Positions 17,234-26,067 of a DNA stretch of 64,000 nt are shown in pieces. The position numbers and the translations under genes were made by a program. The stretch's first letter is position 1; each line of letters begins with the position of its first letter. The notes under the pieces are model-generated. The model was not told where the DNA came from and did no database searches. It was given only the letters and a program-made list of their open reading frames with translations. The stretch comes from Lichenibacterium ramalinae (GTDB lineage: Bacteria; Pseudomonadota; Alphaproteobacteria; Rhizobiales; Beijerinckiaceae): contig NZ_QYBC01000003.1 of NCBI RefSeq assembly GCF_004137085.1, positions 1 through 64,000 of the forward strand, in the 5' to 3' direction.

Positions 17234-17753
17234 GGGCTGTCTCCTCCGGGTGTTTCTGCGCGCCGCGCAGCTCGGCGGCGGCGTCGAGGGCGGCCGCCAC
17301 GATCGGGGCGTAGCCGGTGCAGCGGCAGAGATGGCCGCCGATCACCAGGGTCAGCTCCTCCCGCGACGGGTCCGGGTGCCGGCGCAGGTAGGTGTCGAGC
17401 GACATGAGGATGCCGGCCGTGCAGAAGCCGCACTGGAGGGCGTGATGCCGCTTAAAGGCGGCCTGCAGAACCCCGAGCCGGCCCGGTCCGAGGCCCAAAC
17501 CCTCGACGGTGCGGATGTCGCATCCCTCGGCCGCCACCGCCAGGGTGAGGCAGGCACGCGCCATGGTGCCGTCGATCGCGACCGTGCAGGAACCGCAGAC
17601 GCCGTGTTCGCATCCGACGTGGGTGCCGGTCATCCCGAGCCCGTGGCGCAACGCGTCGGTGAGCAGCGTGCGCGATTCGACCTCGACGCTCCTCGCCACG
17701 CCATTCACCGTGAAAGAGACGCTGTGGCGGGACGCGGCGCTCAGTTTCGGCAT
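17226..17753 (-). CDS. hmfC: [2Fe-2S] subunit of molybdenum hydroxylase, probable 2-furoyl-CoA dehydrogenase small subunit
   Basis: A 175-residue two-cluster protein of the CoxS/HcrC type. The plant-ferredoxin cluster ligands are in GCEHGVCGSCTVAIDG with a fourth Cys in RACLTL; the second, helical cluster is in QCGFCTAGILMS and LCRCTGY. It passes electrons from the Mo site to FAD. It overlaps hmfB by 13 bases. A few residues longer at both ends than the typical 160, which is normal for this subgroup. Confidence 0.9.
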   Translation of the reverse strand: MPKLSAASRHSVSFTVNGVARSVEVESRTLLTDALRHGLGMTGTHVGCEHGVCGSCTVAIDGTMARACLTLAVAAEGCDIRTVEGLGLGPGRLGVLQAAFKRHHALQCGFCTAGILMSLDTYLRRHPDPSREELTLVIGGHLCRCTGYAPIVAAALDAAAELRGAQKHPEETAHA

Positions 17754-18568
17754 CGCAGAGCCTCCTTGATCACCTGCCGGCCGAGATGGCGGACGAGGTC
17801 GCGCCGGTAGCGCGCCGTGGCATGGACATCCTCGCCCGCTCCGAGGTCCCAGGCGAAAGCGTTCAAAGCGTCGTCGAGGGCGGAGCCGTCGAGGAGCGGC
17901 AGGTCGCGGGCGGTGGGGCGATCGGCGACGCCGCCGACCGCGAGCCTGATCCGGCGGCTGTCCACGGTCGCCGCGCAGGCCACGATGGCGTAGTCGCCGT
18001 GGCGTCGCGCCACTTCGGCGAAGGCGTAGCCGGTGCCGGGCCGACGCAGCGGCAGCGCGATCGCCTCCACCATCTCGTCCTCGGCCCTGGCGGTCACCAT
18101 CATGCCGGTGAAGAAGTCTACTGACTTGACGACTCGCGCGCGCTTCCTCGATCGCAACCGGACCTCGCCTTCCAGGGCGAGCAGGCAGAGCGGCGTTTCG
18201 GCGCTGGGATCGGCATGGGCGACCGAGCCGCAGGGCGTGCCTCGCGCCCGCGTCTGGGCATGTCCGACCCAGGGCAGGGCCTGGGCGAGGAGCGGCACTT
18301 CGTCGACCAGCGTGGCGCGATCGAGCAGTGCCGCCTGTCGCACCCCCGCTGGCACCACCAGCGCACCCTTCTCGAGCCGCGGCTGAGCCAACGCGTCGAG
18401 GCGCATGATGTCGATCAGCACGGCGGGCCGGGTCAGCCGCATGTTGAGCATGGGCATCAGCGACTGGCCGCCCGCCAGGATGCGGGCGTCCCCGCCCGAG
18501 GCGTGCAACGCGCCGAGCGCCTCGTCGAGGTGGGCGGCGCGGATGTAGTCGAAGGCGGGAGGCTTCAT
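17741..18568 (-). CDS. hmfB: FAD-binding subunit of molybdenum hydroxylase, probable 2-furoyl-CoA dehydrogenase medium subunit
   Basis: A 275-residue CoxM/HcrB-type flavoprotein. The FAD-binding motif ARILAGGQSLMPMLNMRL is at about residues 28-45 and the second TRARGTPCGSVAHADPSAE matches the usual TxGGxxAHxDPAAE position. It accepts electrons from the iron-sulfur subunit. Start ATG overlaps the end of hmfA by 4 bases. Confidence 0.9.
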   Translation of the reverse strand: MKPPAFDYIRAAHLDEALGALHASGGDARILAGGQSLMPMLNMRLTRPAVLIDIMRLDALAQPRLEKGALVVPAGVRQAALLDRATLVDEVPLLAQALPWVGHAQTRARGTPCGSVAHADPSAETPLCLLALEGEVRLRSRKRARVVKSVDFFTGMMVTARAEDEMVEAIALPLRRPGTGYAFAEVARRHGDYAIVACAATVDSRRIRLAVGGVADRPTARDLPLLDGSALDDALNAFAWDLGAGEDVHATARYRRDLVRHLGRQVIKEALRCRN

Positions 18569-21537
18569 GGCCTCACGCCCGTCGAGGCCAAGACCCGGGC
18601 CAGCAGGCGCCGCATCAGGCCAGGCTGGCCTGTGCCGCCCGCCCGTCGGGCCAGGGCCGCGAAGAAGCCCCCGATGACGACGCGGGCGGCGCCGTCGAGC
18701 AGACGCCCGCCGACGGCCGCGACCTTGCCGCCGACCGCGGCCTCGTAGGTGTAGCCGATGCGGGTGCCGCCGGAGCCGTCGGGTTCCAGTGTGACGCGCC
18801 CCGTGCCGCCGCCGTCCCCGAGCCCGCCCGACACCGTGCCGGTGAGGGTGGCGCCACGTGGCGGATCGAGGTCCGACAGGGTGATGTCGGCCGCGTAGCG
18901 GCCCTTCACCGGGCCGACCCCCAGGGTGACGTCGGCGGTGAAATGGGTGTCGGACAGCTTCTTGACGCCGTGGGCGCCGGGGATGACGGAAGCCAGCACG
19001 TCAGGATCGAGCAGCAGGGCCCAGACCGCCTCGGGCGCCGCCGCTACGACCGTGGCGCCGGCACCGCGCAGCGTGCGGTCGCCGGGCTTCGCGGCGGGCG
19101 TGGCCGGGCGGTGGCCGGCCGGCGGCGGCACCTCGTCCGCCTCCGCCACCAGGGCTCGAAGCTTCGCGGGCGTCAGAGGCAGGTCGAGGGTGTCGAGGTC
19201 GAGCGCGTCCGCCACCGCATTGGCGAGGCAGACCGGCGTCGACATGCAATTGCCCTCGCCGACGCCCTTGGCGCCGAGCGGCGTGAAGGGCGAGGGGCTC
19301 GTGAAGTGGAGGATGCGCAGATCCGGCACCTCGGTGGCGGTGGGCAATAGGTAGTCGGCGAGCGTGCCCGACAGGAAGGCGCCGTCCTCGCCGTAGACGA
19401 GCTCCTCGTAGACGGCCGCGCCGAGCGCCTGGACGAAGCCGCCACGCACCTGCCCCTCGACCATCCCGGGGTGCAGAATCACGCCGCAGTCGTGCATCGT
19501 CACGTAACGGTCGATGCGGAGCTTGCCGGTCGCGCGGTCCACCTCGACGCCGCAGAAATCGAAGATGAAACCGTGGCAGAGCGACGAGGCGACGTGGTCC
19601 TCGGCATCGGGCGCGGTGAGTTCGGGCGGTGTCCAGAAGGCCGTCTCGCGGATCGCCGAACCCACGTCGTCGGGCACGAGGCCGGGCGACCAGTGGCTCG
19701 TCGCGGCGACGCGGGCGAACGGCAGGAAGGCATCAGGATTGGTGCGCGACGACACCCGCCCACCCGCGAAGACGAGGTCCTCGGCCTTGAGGTTCAGTTG
19801 CGCCGCCGCGATGCGGGCGAGCTTGTCGCGCAGGCGGGTTGCGGCGAGATGCGCCACGCCGGCGACGGCGGCGGCGAAGCGGCTCGAGTAGTTGCCGGAT
19901 GCGATCGACCAGGCGTCCTTGGCGGTGTCGAGGTCGGTCGTGACCCGCACCTGGGCGGGAGGGATGCCGAAGATGTCGGCCACGATCCCGGCCAGAACGG
20001 TGCGGTGGCCCTGGCCCTGCGGCACGGAGGCGACTTGCACCGTGACGGTGCCGACGGGATCGAGCGTGATCGTGGCGGTAGATTGCGCACCGTTCTTCGG
20101 TCCCGCCTTGGCGCGCTCCGCCGGAGTCAGAACTGCCGTGATGTAGCCCATGTTGGACACGCTGGGCTCGACCGCCGCCGTGAACCCAATGCCGTAGATG
20201 CGCCCCTCGGCGCGGGCCGCGTCGCGTCGGCCCAGGAGCGCAGAGAGGCCGCCGTCGCCCACCGCGATGTCGAGTGCTTGCCGATAGTCTCCAGAGTCGT
20301 AGAGCGCGCCAGTGGCGGTCCGGTACGGAAAGGCGTCGGCCGGTATCAGGTTGCGACGGATGACGTCGAGGGGGTCCAGCCCGAGATGGCGGGCGATGCG
20401 CTGCATCAACCGCTCCAATGGATAGTAGACCTGGGGACCGCCGAAGCCGCGCACGAGCCCCGTGGGGAGCTTGTTGGTGAGCACGACACGGTTGCGGATC
20501 CGCACGTGCGAAATCGCATAAGCGCCCGTCATATTGCCGTGCATGCGGTAGAGGGTGGCGGGCTCGGGCGCGCGAAGATAGGCGCCGCAATCCTCGAGCT
20601 GGTCCCAGTCGAGCGCCGCCACACGGCCCTCGGCGTCGAAGGCGGCGGTGAGGATGGTGACGCGGTTGGTGGCCGAGACCGAGCCAGCGAGATGCTCCAG
20701 CCGATCCTCGACCCACTTCACCGGCCGGCCGACAACCCGGGCCGCCGCCGCCATCAGCACCGCATAGGGCGCGACGCCCTGTTTGACGCCGAAGCTGCCG
20801 CCGCTGTCCGGCGGAGTGCGGAGGCGCAGGCGGTTGCCGGGCACCTTCAGGGCACGGGCGATGACGGCGTGGATGCTGAACGGCCCCTGGAAATTGGCGA
20901 GGACGTCATAGGCATCCTCGTGGGGATCATATTCGGCCACGACCCCGTAGCACTCCATCGGCGAGCCGGTGTTGCGAGGATAACGGACCGTCACGGCAAG
21001 GCTGTGCAAGGCTGTCGAGAAGGCCCCATCCGGGTCGCCGTAAGCGAAGCTCCGGTCGCTCATCAGGTTGGACCCGACGTCCCCGTGTAGAACAGGCGCA
21101 TCCGGAATGAGAGCCGCCTCGGGGTCAACCACGGCCGGGCGGCCCCGATAGCGCACGGTCACGAGGTCGGCACCGTCTTCCGCCCGGTAGCGGTCCGCCG
21201 CCAGAACGATGGCGACGGGCTCACCGACGTAGCGAACGCGGTCGACCGCGATGGCGCGCGCATCGACCGAGACGCGCAGGGCCGGCACGAGACCCGTCGT
21301 GATGTCGAGGAGGTCGCTGCCCGTGATGACCGCGACGACGCCCGGCAGGGTCAGCGCGGCCGCCTTGTCGATGGCGAGGAGGTCGGCATGGGCGTGGGGC
21401 GACCGAACGATCGCGGCATGCAGTGTGCCGGGCCGCGTGCCAAGATCGTCGATGTAACGACCACCTCCCGATAGGAGAGTCGCGTCCTCGACGCGCTCCA
21501 CGGATGGCCTGATGAACTGCTCGCCCTGGATACCCAA
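18565..21537 (-). CDS. hmfA: Molybdopterin subunit of molybdenum hydroxylase fused to a CoxG-like domain, probable 2-furoyl-CoA dehydrogenase large subunit
   Basis: A 990-residue protein. Residues about 1-800 are a xanthine dehydrogenase/CoxL-type Mo-cytosine-dinucleotide subunit: substrate channel region GGSFGVKQGVAPYAV, RGFGGPQVYYPLERLM, and the catalytic Glu in PLGAKGVGEGN. After a Pro/Ala linker (near 800-818) a second domain of about 150 residues follows, APEAVWALLLDPDVLASVIPG..., the SRPBCC fold of CoxG, which in CO dehydrogenase loci is a separate protein. In the furoate pathway this subunit hydroxylates 2-furoyl-CoA at C5 using water. It is the first gene of the operon hmfA-B-C-D-E; the promoter should lie in 21538-21710. 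Confidence 0.88.
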   Translation of the reverse strand: MGIQGEQFIRPSVERVEDATLLSGGGRYIDDLGTRPGTLHAAIVRSPHAHADLLAIDKAAALTLPGVVAVITGSDLLDITTGLVPALRVSVDARAIAVDRVRYVGEPVAIVLAADRYRAEDGADLVTVRYRGRPAVVDPEAALIPDAPVLHGDVGSNLMSDRSFAYGDPDGAFSTALHSLAVTVRYPRNTGSPMECYGVVAEYDPHEDAYDVLANFQGPFSIHAVIARALKVPGNRLRLRTPPDSGGSFGVKQGVAPYAVLMAAAARVVGRPVKWVEDRLEHLAGSVSATNRVTILTAAFDAEGRVAALDWDQLEDCGAYLRAPEPATLYRMHGNMTGAYAISHVRIRNRVVLTNKLPTGLVRGFGGPQVYYPLERLMQRIARHLGLDPLDVIRRNLIPADAFPYRTATGALYDSGDYRQALDIAVGDGGLSALLGRRDAARAEGRIYGIGFTAAVEPSVSNMGYITAVLTPAERAKAGPKNGAQSTATITLDPVGTVTVQVASVPQGQGHRTVLAGIVADIFGIPPAQVRVTTDLDTAKDAWSIASGNYSSRFAAAVAGVAHLAATRLRDKLARIAAAQLNLKAEDLVFAGGRVSSRTNPDAFLPFARVAATSHWSPGLVPDDVGSAIRETAFWTPPELTAPDAEDHVASSLCHGFIFDFCGVEVDRATGKLRIDRYVTMHDCGVILHPGMVEGQVRGGFVQALGAAVYEELVYGEDGAFLSGTLADYLLPTATEVPDLRILHFTSPSPFTPLGAKGVGEGNCMSTPVCLANAVADALDLDTLDLPLTPAKLRALVAEADEVPPPAGHRPATPAAKPGDRTLRGAGATVVAAAPEAVWALLLDPDVLASVIPGAHGVKKLSDTHFTADVTLGVGPVKGRYAADITLSDLDPPRGATLTGTVSGGLGDGGGTGRVTLEPDGSGGTRIGYTYEAAVGGKVAAVGGRLLDGAARVVIGGFFAALARRAGGTGQPGLMRRLLARVLASTGVRP

Positions 21538-21710
21538 GATACTCTCCCGGTCGGCACATCCCGACAGATCCTTTGGATCCGCCTATCGTTGCGATCCGGG
21601 CGAGCACGGCAGGAGCCGTTCGACCGCTCCGGGGGGCCGTTCGGGGGTGAGATTGGCTGTTCAAAGGACGTCGTGCCATGCCGCCGCGTCTCACGGCTGA
21701 CCGAAACGTC

Positions 21711-22577
21711 TCAAATCTCGGGCGCGGCGACGTTGGCGGCCCGACGAGCGAGGGCCCGGAAGGCGCTCGGTGACACGCCAGAATGATCTCGGAAAAAGCG
21801 CGAGAAATGGTTGGGTGCGGCGAAGCCGAGATCGGCTCCGATCTCGGCTAGGCTGCCATGTCCTTGGACAATGGCCGCGACTGCACGCTCGATGCGGATC
21901 CCATTCAGGAAGACGTGAGGCGGGGCACCCGTTGATTGCTCGAAGAGTCGGTAGAAATGGGCTCGTGACAGGCCGGCGTCCCGCGCCAAAGCCTCGACAC
22001 CGTCGAGCAAGCCGGGCTCGCCTTTCATTTTCGCCACGGCGCGACGAATGCGGTGGTCGGGATTGCTGCGGCGCGCGCGATCGCGCAACGACGTGCCGAC
22101 CTCGCGCCACGCCGTGAAGCGCTCCAGTGCTGCCACCATCAATCCCGACAGCAGGTCGTCCTGGATGCGCGAGGAATCCGGATCACTGACCATCTCGGCC
22201 GCGAGGTCGTGGGCAAAACGCCGGATCGTGTGCGTCACGGTGCCGGTGGGCTCGGCGAAAAAGCCTGGCGCCCCGCTGGCCACCCAGTTGGTGCGGAAGG
22301 CCCCGAGCCAAGCCGGTTCGATGTAGAGGGCCAGGATGATGGCCTTGTCGCGGTTCGGGTCGTGAACGTAGCTGTGCGTTTCCCAGGCGTTGACGAGCAC
22401 GGCCTGATCGTCTGTCAGAGACACGATGTGATCGCCGACGAGAAACTGCGTGTCGTCACCTTCAACTTTAAGGAGAACGTGACAGTGGGGATGGGCGTGG
22501 CGCACCAGCCCTCGATCCATGTCGAGCAAGGCGACACGGCCGAAGGGCCCATGGGCGATCTCGATCGCGTCCGACAT
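21711..22577 (-). CDS. AraC-family transcriptional regulator
   Basis: A 288-residue regulator. The N-terminal half is a cupin-type effector domain (DMDRGLVRHAHPHCHVLLK); the C-terminal 100 residues hold two HTHs, the second being LAEIGADLGFAAPNHFSRFF and the usual end RDHSGVSPSAFR. It lies on the same strand and immediately upstream of hmfA, 173 bases away, so it probably controls the furoate operon. The GGAGG preceding the annotated ATG is too close to be an ideal ribosome site, so a later start is possible. Confidence 0.87.
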   Translation of the reverse strand: MSDAIEIAHGPFGRVALLDMDRGLVRHAHPHCHVLLKVEGDDTQFLVGDHIVSLTDDQAVLVNAWETHSYVHDPNRDKAIILALYIEPAWLGAFRTNWVASGAPGFFAEPTGTVTHTIRRFAHDLAAEMVSDPDSSRIQDDLLSGLMVAALERFTAWREVGTSLRDRARRSNPDHRIRRAVAKMKGEPGLLDGVEALARDAGLSRAHFYRLFEQSTGAPPHVFLNGIRIERAVAAIVQGHGSLAEIGADLGFAAPNHFSRFFRDHSGVSPSAFRALARRAANVAAPEI

Positions 22578-23239
22578 CCTCCACCCCGGTTCCAGGCTCG
22601 TCGTCCCTTACGAGCGATAGATAGCGAGGATGCGGCCGGAAATCGATGCCTCCTTTGTGCTCGACGTTCACGGCGTACAGCGACGATATCGCAACCACGT
22701 CGGCTAGGCTGCCCATGGGCTCCTCCATGACAGGGGCCCGCAGTCGGCGTTCGGACGGCGCTGCACCGTACTGGATCGTGAGCTATGCGATGCCCGGTTC
22801 GTAACGCGGCCTTTCGGCGTCCCACCCACCCTCGCCCCCACCCACCCTCGCCCCCCCCCGCGCGGGGACGCCGCTCTCGACCCAAGGTCGTCGTCTCTAC
22901 AGCTCGGAATGCGGCTTCGAAGCGGTCGTTCCGGGTCGCGCGGCTGACGGCTCGGGCGAGGCGCGACAGGCGCCCCACCATGGGGCCGAGGAACAGGTCG
23001 GCCGCTATCCCACCGTCCGCCACCGCCGATGCAATCCGCATCAGGACGGAGGCGGACATCCCCTGCATCGGCCTGAGGGACGCGTTCCGAGCGCCGGACG
23101 CGACCAGACCCATCGAAGGCGCTGCCGCACCGCTTCACGGTGCGGTGTTCGACCCAAATGCGCCGGACGGCCGTTGACGTGGCACTGGGGGGCGAGGCGC
23201 CGCGCACTGGCCCTCGAAGCGATCGATCGAGGACTTGCC
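22578..23239. other. Gene-poor spacer with C-rich tandem repeat
   Basis: About 660 bases. The minus strand carries open pieces (a start at 22728, MEEPMGSLADVVAISSLYAV, and a helical-looking stretch around 22900-23113 containing ADLFLGPMVGRLSRLARAVS), but neither matches a family and they are not joined. At 22821-22850 a 14-base unit CCCACCCACCCTCG occurs twice with 16-base spacing, followed by a run of nine or more C. No convincing gene. Confidence 0.4.
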
Positions 23240-24469
23240 ATGTCGACGCCACCCCGGATGCCCTCGCTTCGTGCGCTCCTTCCGGCCACCGCCGCGCTCC
23301 TCGCTGTGGCCGGCGCGCCGGACGCCGGACGGGCTCAGGACCGCGACGGCGTGCCCGTCAGGATCACGGTGATCACCGACCTCGACGGCAACCTTTACGA
23401 CGCCCGCTCCGGCTCGGGCGGCGTCGACGCGACCCGCATGGCGGTCGAAGACTTCGGCGGACGTGTGCTGGGGCGCCCGGTCGTGGTCGATGCCCGCAAC
23501 GACCATAACAAGCCGGACGGGGTGAGGGCCTTGGCCGAGGGCGCCTTCGACGCCGGCGCCGACCTCCTGATGGACGTCCAGAACTCGCCGATCGCGATCG
23601 CGGCTTCGAAGGTCGCGGCCGAGCGCCACCGCCTCGAAATCGTGACGCTGGCCGCGACGCCGGCCCTGACGCGGAGCGCCTGTAACGGATACACCTACCA
23701 TTATTCGTTCGACGCGTCCGCGATCGCCGCCGCGACTGCAGACAGCGTCGCCCGCCTGCCTGACGGCAAGCGCTGGGTCGCCGTGGTGGCGGACGCCAAT
23801 TTCGGCCGGAGCGCCGTCGCGGCCTTCACGCCCCACATCGCCGCGCAGGGTGGGTCCGTGCTGAAGTCTTTCGTGGTCCCGGTGGGAGCGCCAGACCTCT
23901 CCCCCGTGCTGAGCGAGGCCAGGGCGTTGAAGCCCGACGTGATCGGGATTTTCAGCGCCGGCGCGGATGCTGACGAGAAGGTCACCCAGGTCAACGCCGC
24001 GGGGGCGCCGGCCCACCTCACGACCGCGCTGCTCTACCTGTCCGACGTGGACCGGGCGCGGGGCGGCTACGCCGGCGTGCGCGCCACCGTGCCGTGGTAC
24101 TGGGACATGGACGACCGGGCGCGGGCCTGGGCGGACCGTTTTGCCGCCGCGCACGGCGGGCTCCGGCCGACCGCGGCGCAGGCGGCCGATTATTCCGCGA
24201 CGACGCAGTGGCTCGAAGCTGTCAGGGCCGCCGGCACGACGGACGCCGACGCGGTGGTGAAGGTGCTCGACGATCGCACGTTCGACGACATGTTCGCCCG
24301 CCACGCCACTTGGCGGGCGAGCGACCACATGGTGACGCACGACCTTTACGTGGTGGACGTCCTGCCGCCCGAGCAGCTTCGGGCACCGCACGCCTGGTTC
24401 AGGGTGGTTGACACGGTGGCGGCCGCCCGGGCCTACCCGGACACGGAGGCCGGAGCTTGCAGGATGTGA
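23240..24469 (+). CDS. ABC transporter substrate-binding protein, branched-chain amino acid (LivK) type
   Basis: A 409-residue secreted binding protein of the type I Leu/Ile/Val fold. A signal peptide with an A-Q cleavage region covers roughly the first 30 residues (SLRALLPATAALLAVAGA). The mature protein has GRPVVVDARNDHNKPDGVR and WVAVVADANFGRS, usual LivK-like segments. ATG 23240 is the first start giving a normal signal peptide. No permease or ATPase genes accompany it, so it is an orphan here; it may serve a Liv-type system such as the one cut off at the right edge, or a furan-related substrate. Confidence 0.85.
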   Translation: MSTPPRMPSLRALLPATAALLAVAGAPDAGRAQDRDGVPVRITVITDLDGNLYDARSGSGGVDATRMAVEDFGGRVLGRPVVVDARNDHNKPDGVRALAEGAFDAGADLLMDVQNSPIAIAASKVAAERHRLEIVTLAATPALTRSACNGYTYHYSFDASAIAAATADSVARLPDGKRWVAVVADANFGRSAVAAFTPHIAAQGGSVLKSFVVPVGAPDLSPVLSEARALKPDVIGIFSAGADADEKVTQVNAAGAPAHLTTALLYLSDVDRARGGYAGVRATVPWYWDMDDRARAWADRFAAAHGGLRPTAAQAADYSATTQWLEAVRAAGTTDADAVVKVLDDRTFDDMFARHATWRASDHMVTHDLYVVDVLPPEQLRAPHAWFRVVDTVAAARAYPDTEAGACRM

Positions 24470-24848
24470 TGGGCCTATCGGCGGGCGGACCGCAGGGCTT
24501 CTGCCCCGCCTCCGCGACCGCGTCGCCCGTCTCCGTCGACCCGAGTGGAGCGGAGCGTCGATCAGCCGGTCGGCGGGTGACGGGCCGGCCTCCACTTCGA
24601 CGCGGTCGCCGCGGGTGCGGTCAAGGTCGACGGGGTTCAGCGTCACTTGGGCGTCCCGGTCGACGCCGATCTACACGCCGGCGAGCGCGTGATTTTCCTG
24701 ACCTGCCTACGCAATGCACCGAAGGCGCGCTCCGTCGAAAGGCGAGCTTTGTAAGCTTTCGTTAGTGAGTGAAGTAGATTTTACTGACAAGGTTCGCCAG
24801 CGCGGCGGAGATGTGCGACCGGTCGACATCGCATCGAGGTGCCTCATC
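24470..24848. other. Spacer without recognised gene
   Basis: About 380 bases; open frames are short and low in family character. It should contain the promoter of the PAS-GGDEF gene; the bases just before 24849 are AT-richer than the surroundings. Confidence 0.4.
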
Positions 24849-25841
24849 ATGTCTGGATGGACGGTCGAACATAGGCCGGATACGGATAAAAGCTTCGCCA
24901 TTAAGCTGATGGAGCACTTGGTCGTACCAACATTCGTGATCGACGTCGAGTCGCGCGTCCTCGTTTGAAACAAGGCCTGCGAAAGGTTGACCGGCGTCAG
25001 TGCGGAAACCGTGTTGCACACATCCGATCATTGGAGTGCATTCTATCCGGAGCCGCGCCCGTGTCTGGCAGATCTCCTCGCCAGGGGTGATTTCGCGTCC
25101 ATCGGCGCGCTCTATGCCGATTGGAACGAATACGGCATGAGCGACTTCGGTGTGTCGGTCCAGAACTGGTGCGTCATGCCGCGACTCGGCCGACGCCTGT
25201 ATCTCGCGATCGATGCCGGTCCGATCTACGATGATTCCGGGTCGCTCATCGCCGTGGTAGAGACAGTCCGGGACATCACGGCCCAGCACGAGCAGCAGCG
25301 GACTTTGGCAACTCTTGCTGCTAAGGACGCCCTTACGGGACTGGCCAACCGCCGAACCTTCGATGAAACGCTCATGGCCGAGGTGCGGCGCGCGTCGCGC
25401 GCCGGGTCTCCGCTGTCCCTGCTCATGCTCGACGTCGACTGCTTCAAGAGCTTCAATGACACATACGGACACCAGCGTGGCGACGCCTGCCTCAAGGCCG
25501 TTGCCGAAGCGATCCAAGGCGCGGTGAAACGTGCTGGCGACACCGTCGCCCGTTATGGTGGCGAGGAGTTCTCCGTCATCCTGCCCGACACTGATCAGAG
25601 TGGTGCCGCCATAACTGCCCAGCGCATAAGACGTGCTGTGGAAAACCTCGGCCTTGGGCACAGAGGTTCATCGGCAGCGGCCGTGGTGACGGTGAGCTTG
25701 GGCGCGGCGACCGCCGTTCTGGACAGCCTCGACGCCGGCGAACTCGTCAAGGCTGCCGACGCAGCGCTGTATTGCTCTAAGCGAGCGGGCCGCAATCGCA
25801 TCACCTCGTCGGAGGTTGCGTCCGCTTTCATGTTCGTCTGA
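24849..25841 (+). pseudogene. PAS-GGDEF diguanylate cyclase interrupted by one in-frame TGA
   Basis: Frame 1 reads MSGWTVEHRP...VVPTFVIDVESRVLV, a normal PAS opening, hits TGA at 24966-24968, and continues in the same frame with NKACERLTGVSAETVL. Related PAS domains have a Trp exactly there (VLVWNKACERLTG), so one TGG-to-TGA change explains the break. Downstream the protein is intact: the PAC segment, a linker, and a GGDEF domain with the active motif GGEEF (25557-25571) and an inhibitory-site RxxD (RAGD) five residues before it. The full product would be 330 residues. Unless the stop is read through or a start after 24987 is used, no c-di-GMP sensor is made. Confidence 0.85.
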
Positions 25842-26063
25842 TCCATCTAGGAAGAGTGTCCATGTGACAAGCGCTCGAAAAGCGGCGTCGCAGGAATCCA
25901 GCAAACGGTTGCAAGGGCGCAGATCTTCGATATCTTGGGGAAAGCTGCTGACTAGCAGCCCGATCAAGACTCCGTCTTTAATGAGCATGATCGGAGGACC
26001 AGGGAGGGATGGAATGGAGATCGGCCTGTCCCGATCCATGGCGCCCCACCGGCGGGTCCGCCC
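25842..26063. other. Intergenic region upstream of the sugar ABC operon
   Basis: About 220 bases with no gene apart from a possible 17-codon frame at its end. GGAGGACCAGGGAGGG at about 25993-26008 is a strong purine-rich ribosome-site-like run placed before ATG 26009/26014, not before the ABC gene start. Confidence 0.4.
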
Positions 26064-26067
26064 GTGA
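26014..26067 (+). CDS. Possible 17-residue leader peptide coupled to the sugar ABC ATPase
   Basis: ATG 26014 opens MEIGLSRSMAPHRRVRP and its TGA overlaps the GTG start of the next gene (GTGA). The only strong Shine-Dalgarno-like run nearby precedes this frame, so it could load ribosomes for the weakly preceded GTG at 26064. Speculative. Confidence 0.3.
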   Translation: MEIGLSRSMAPHRRVRP

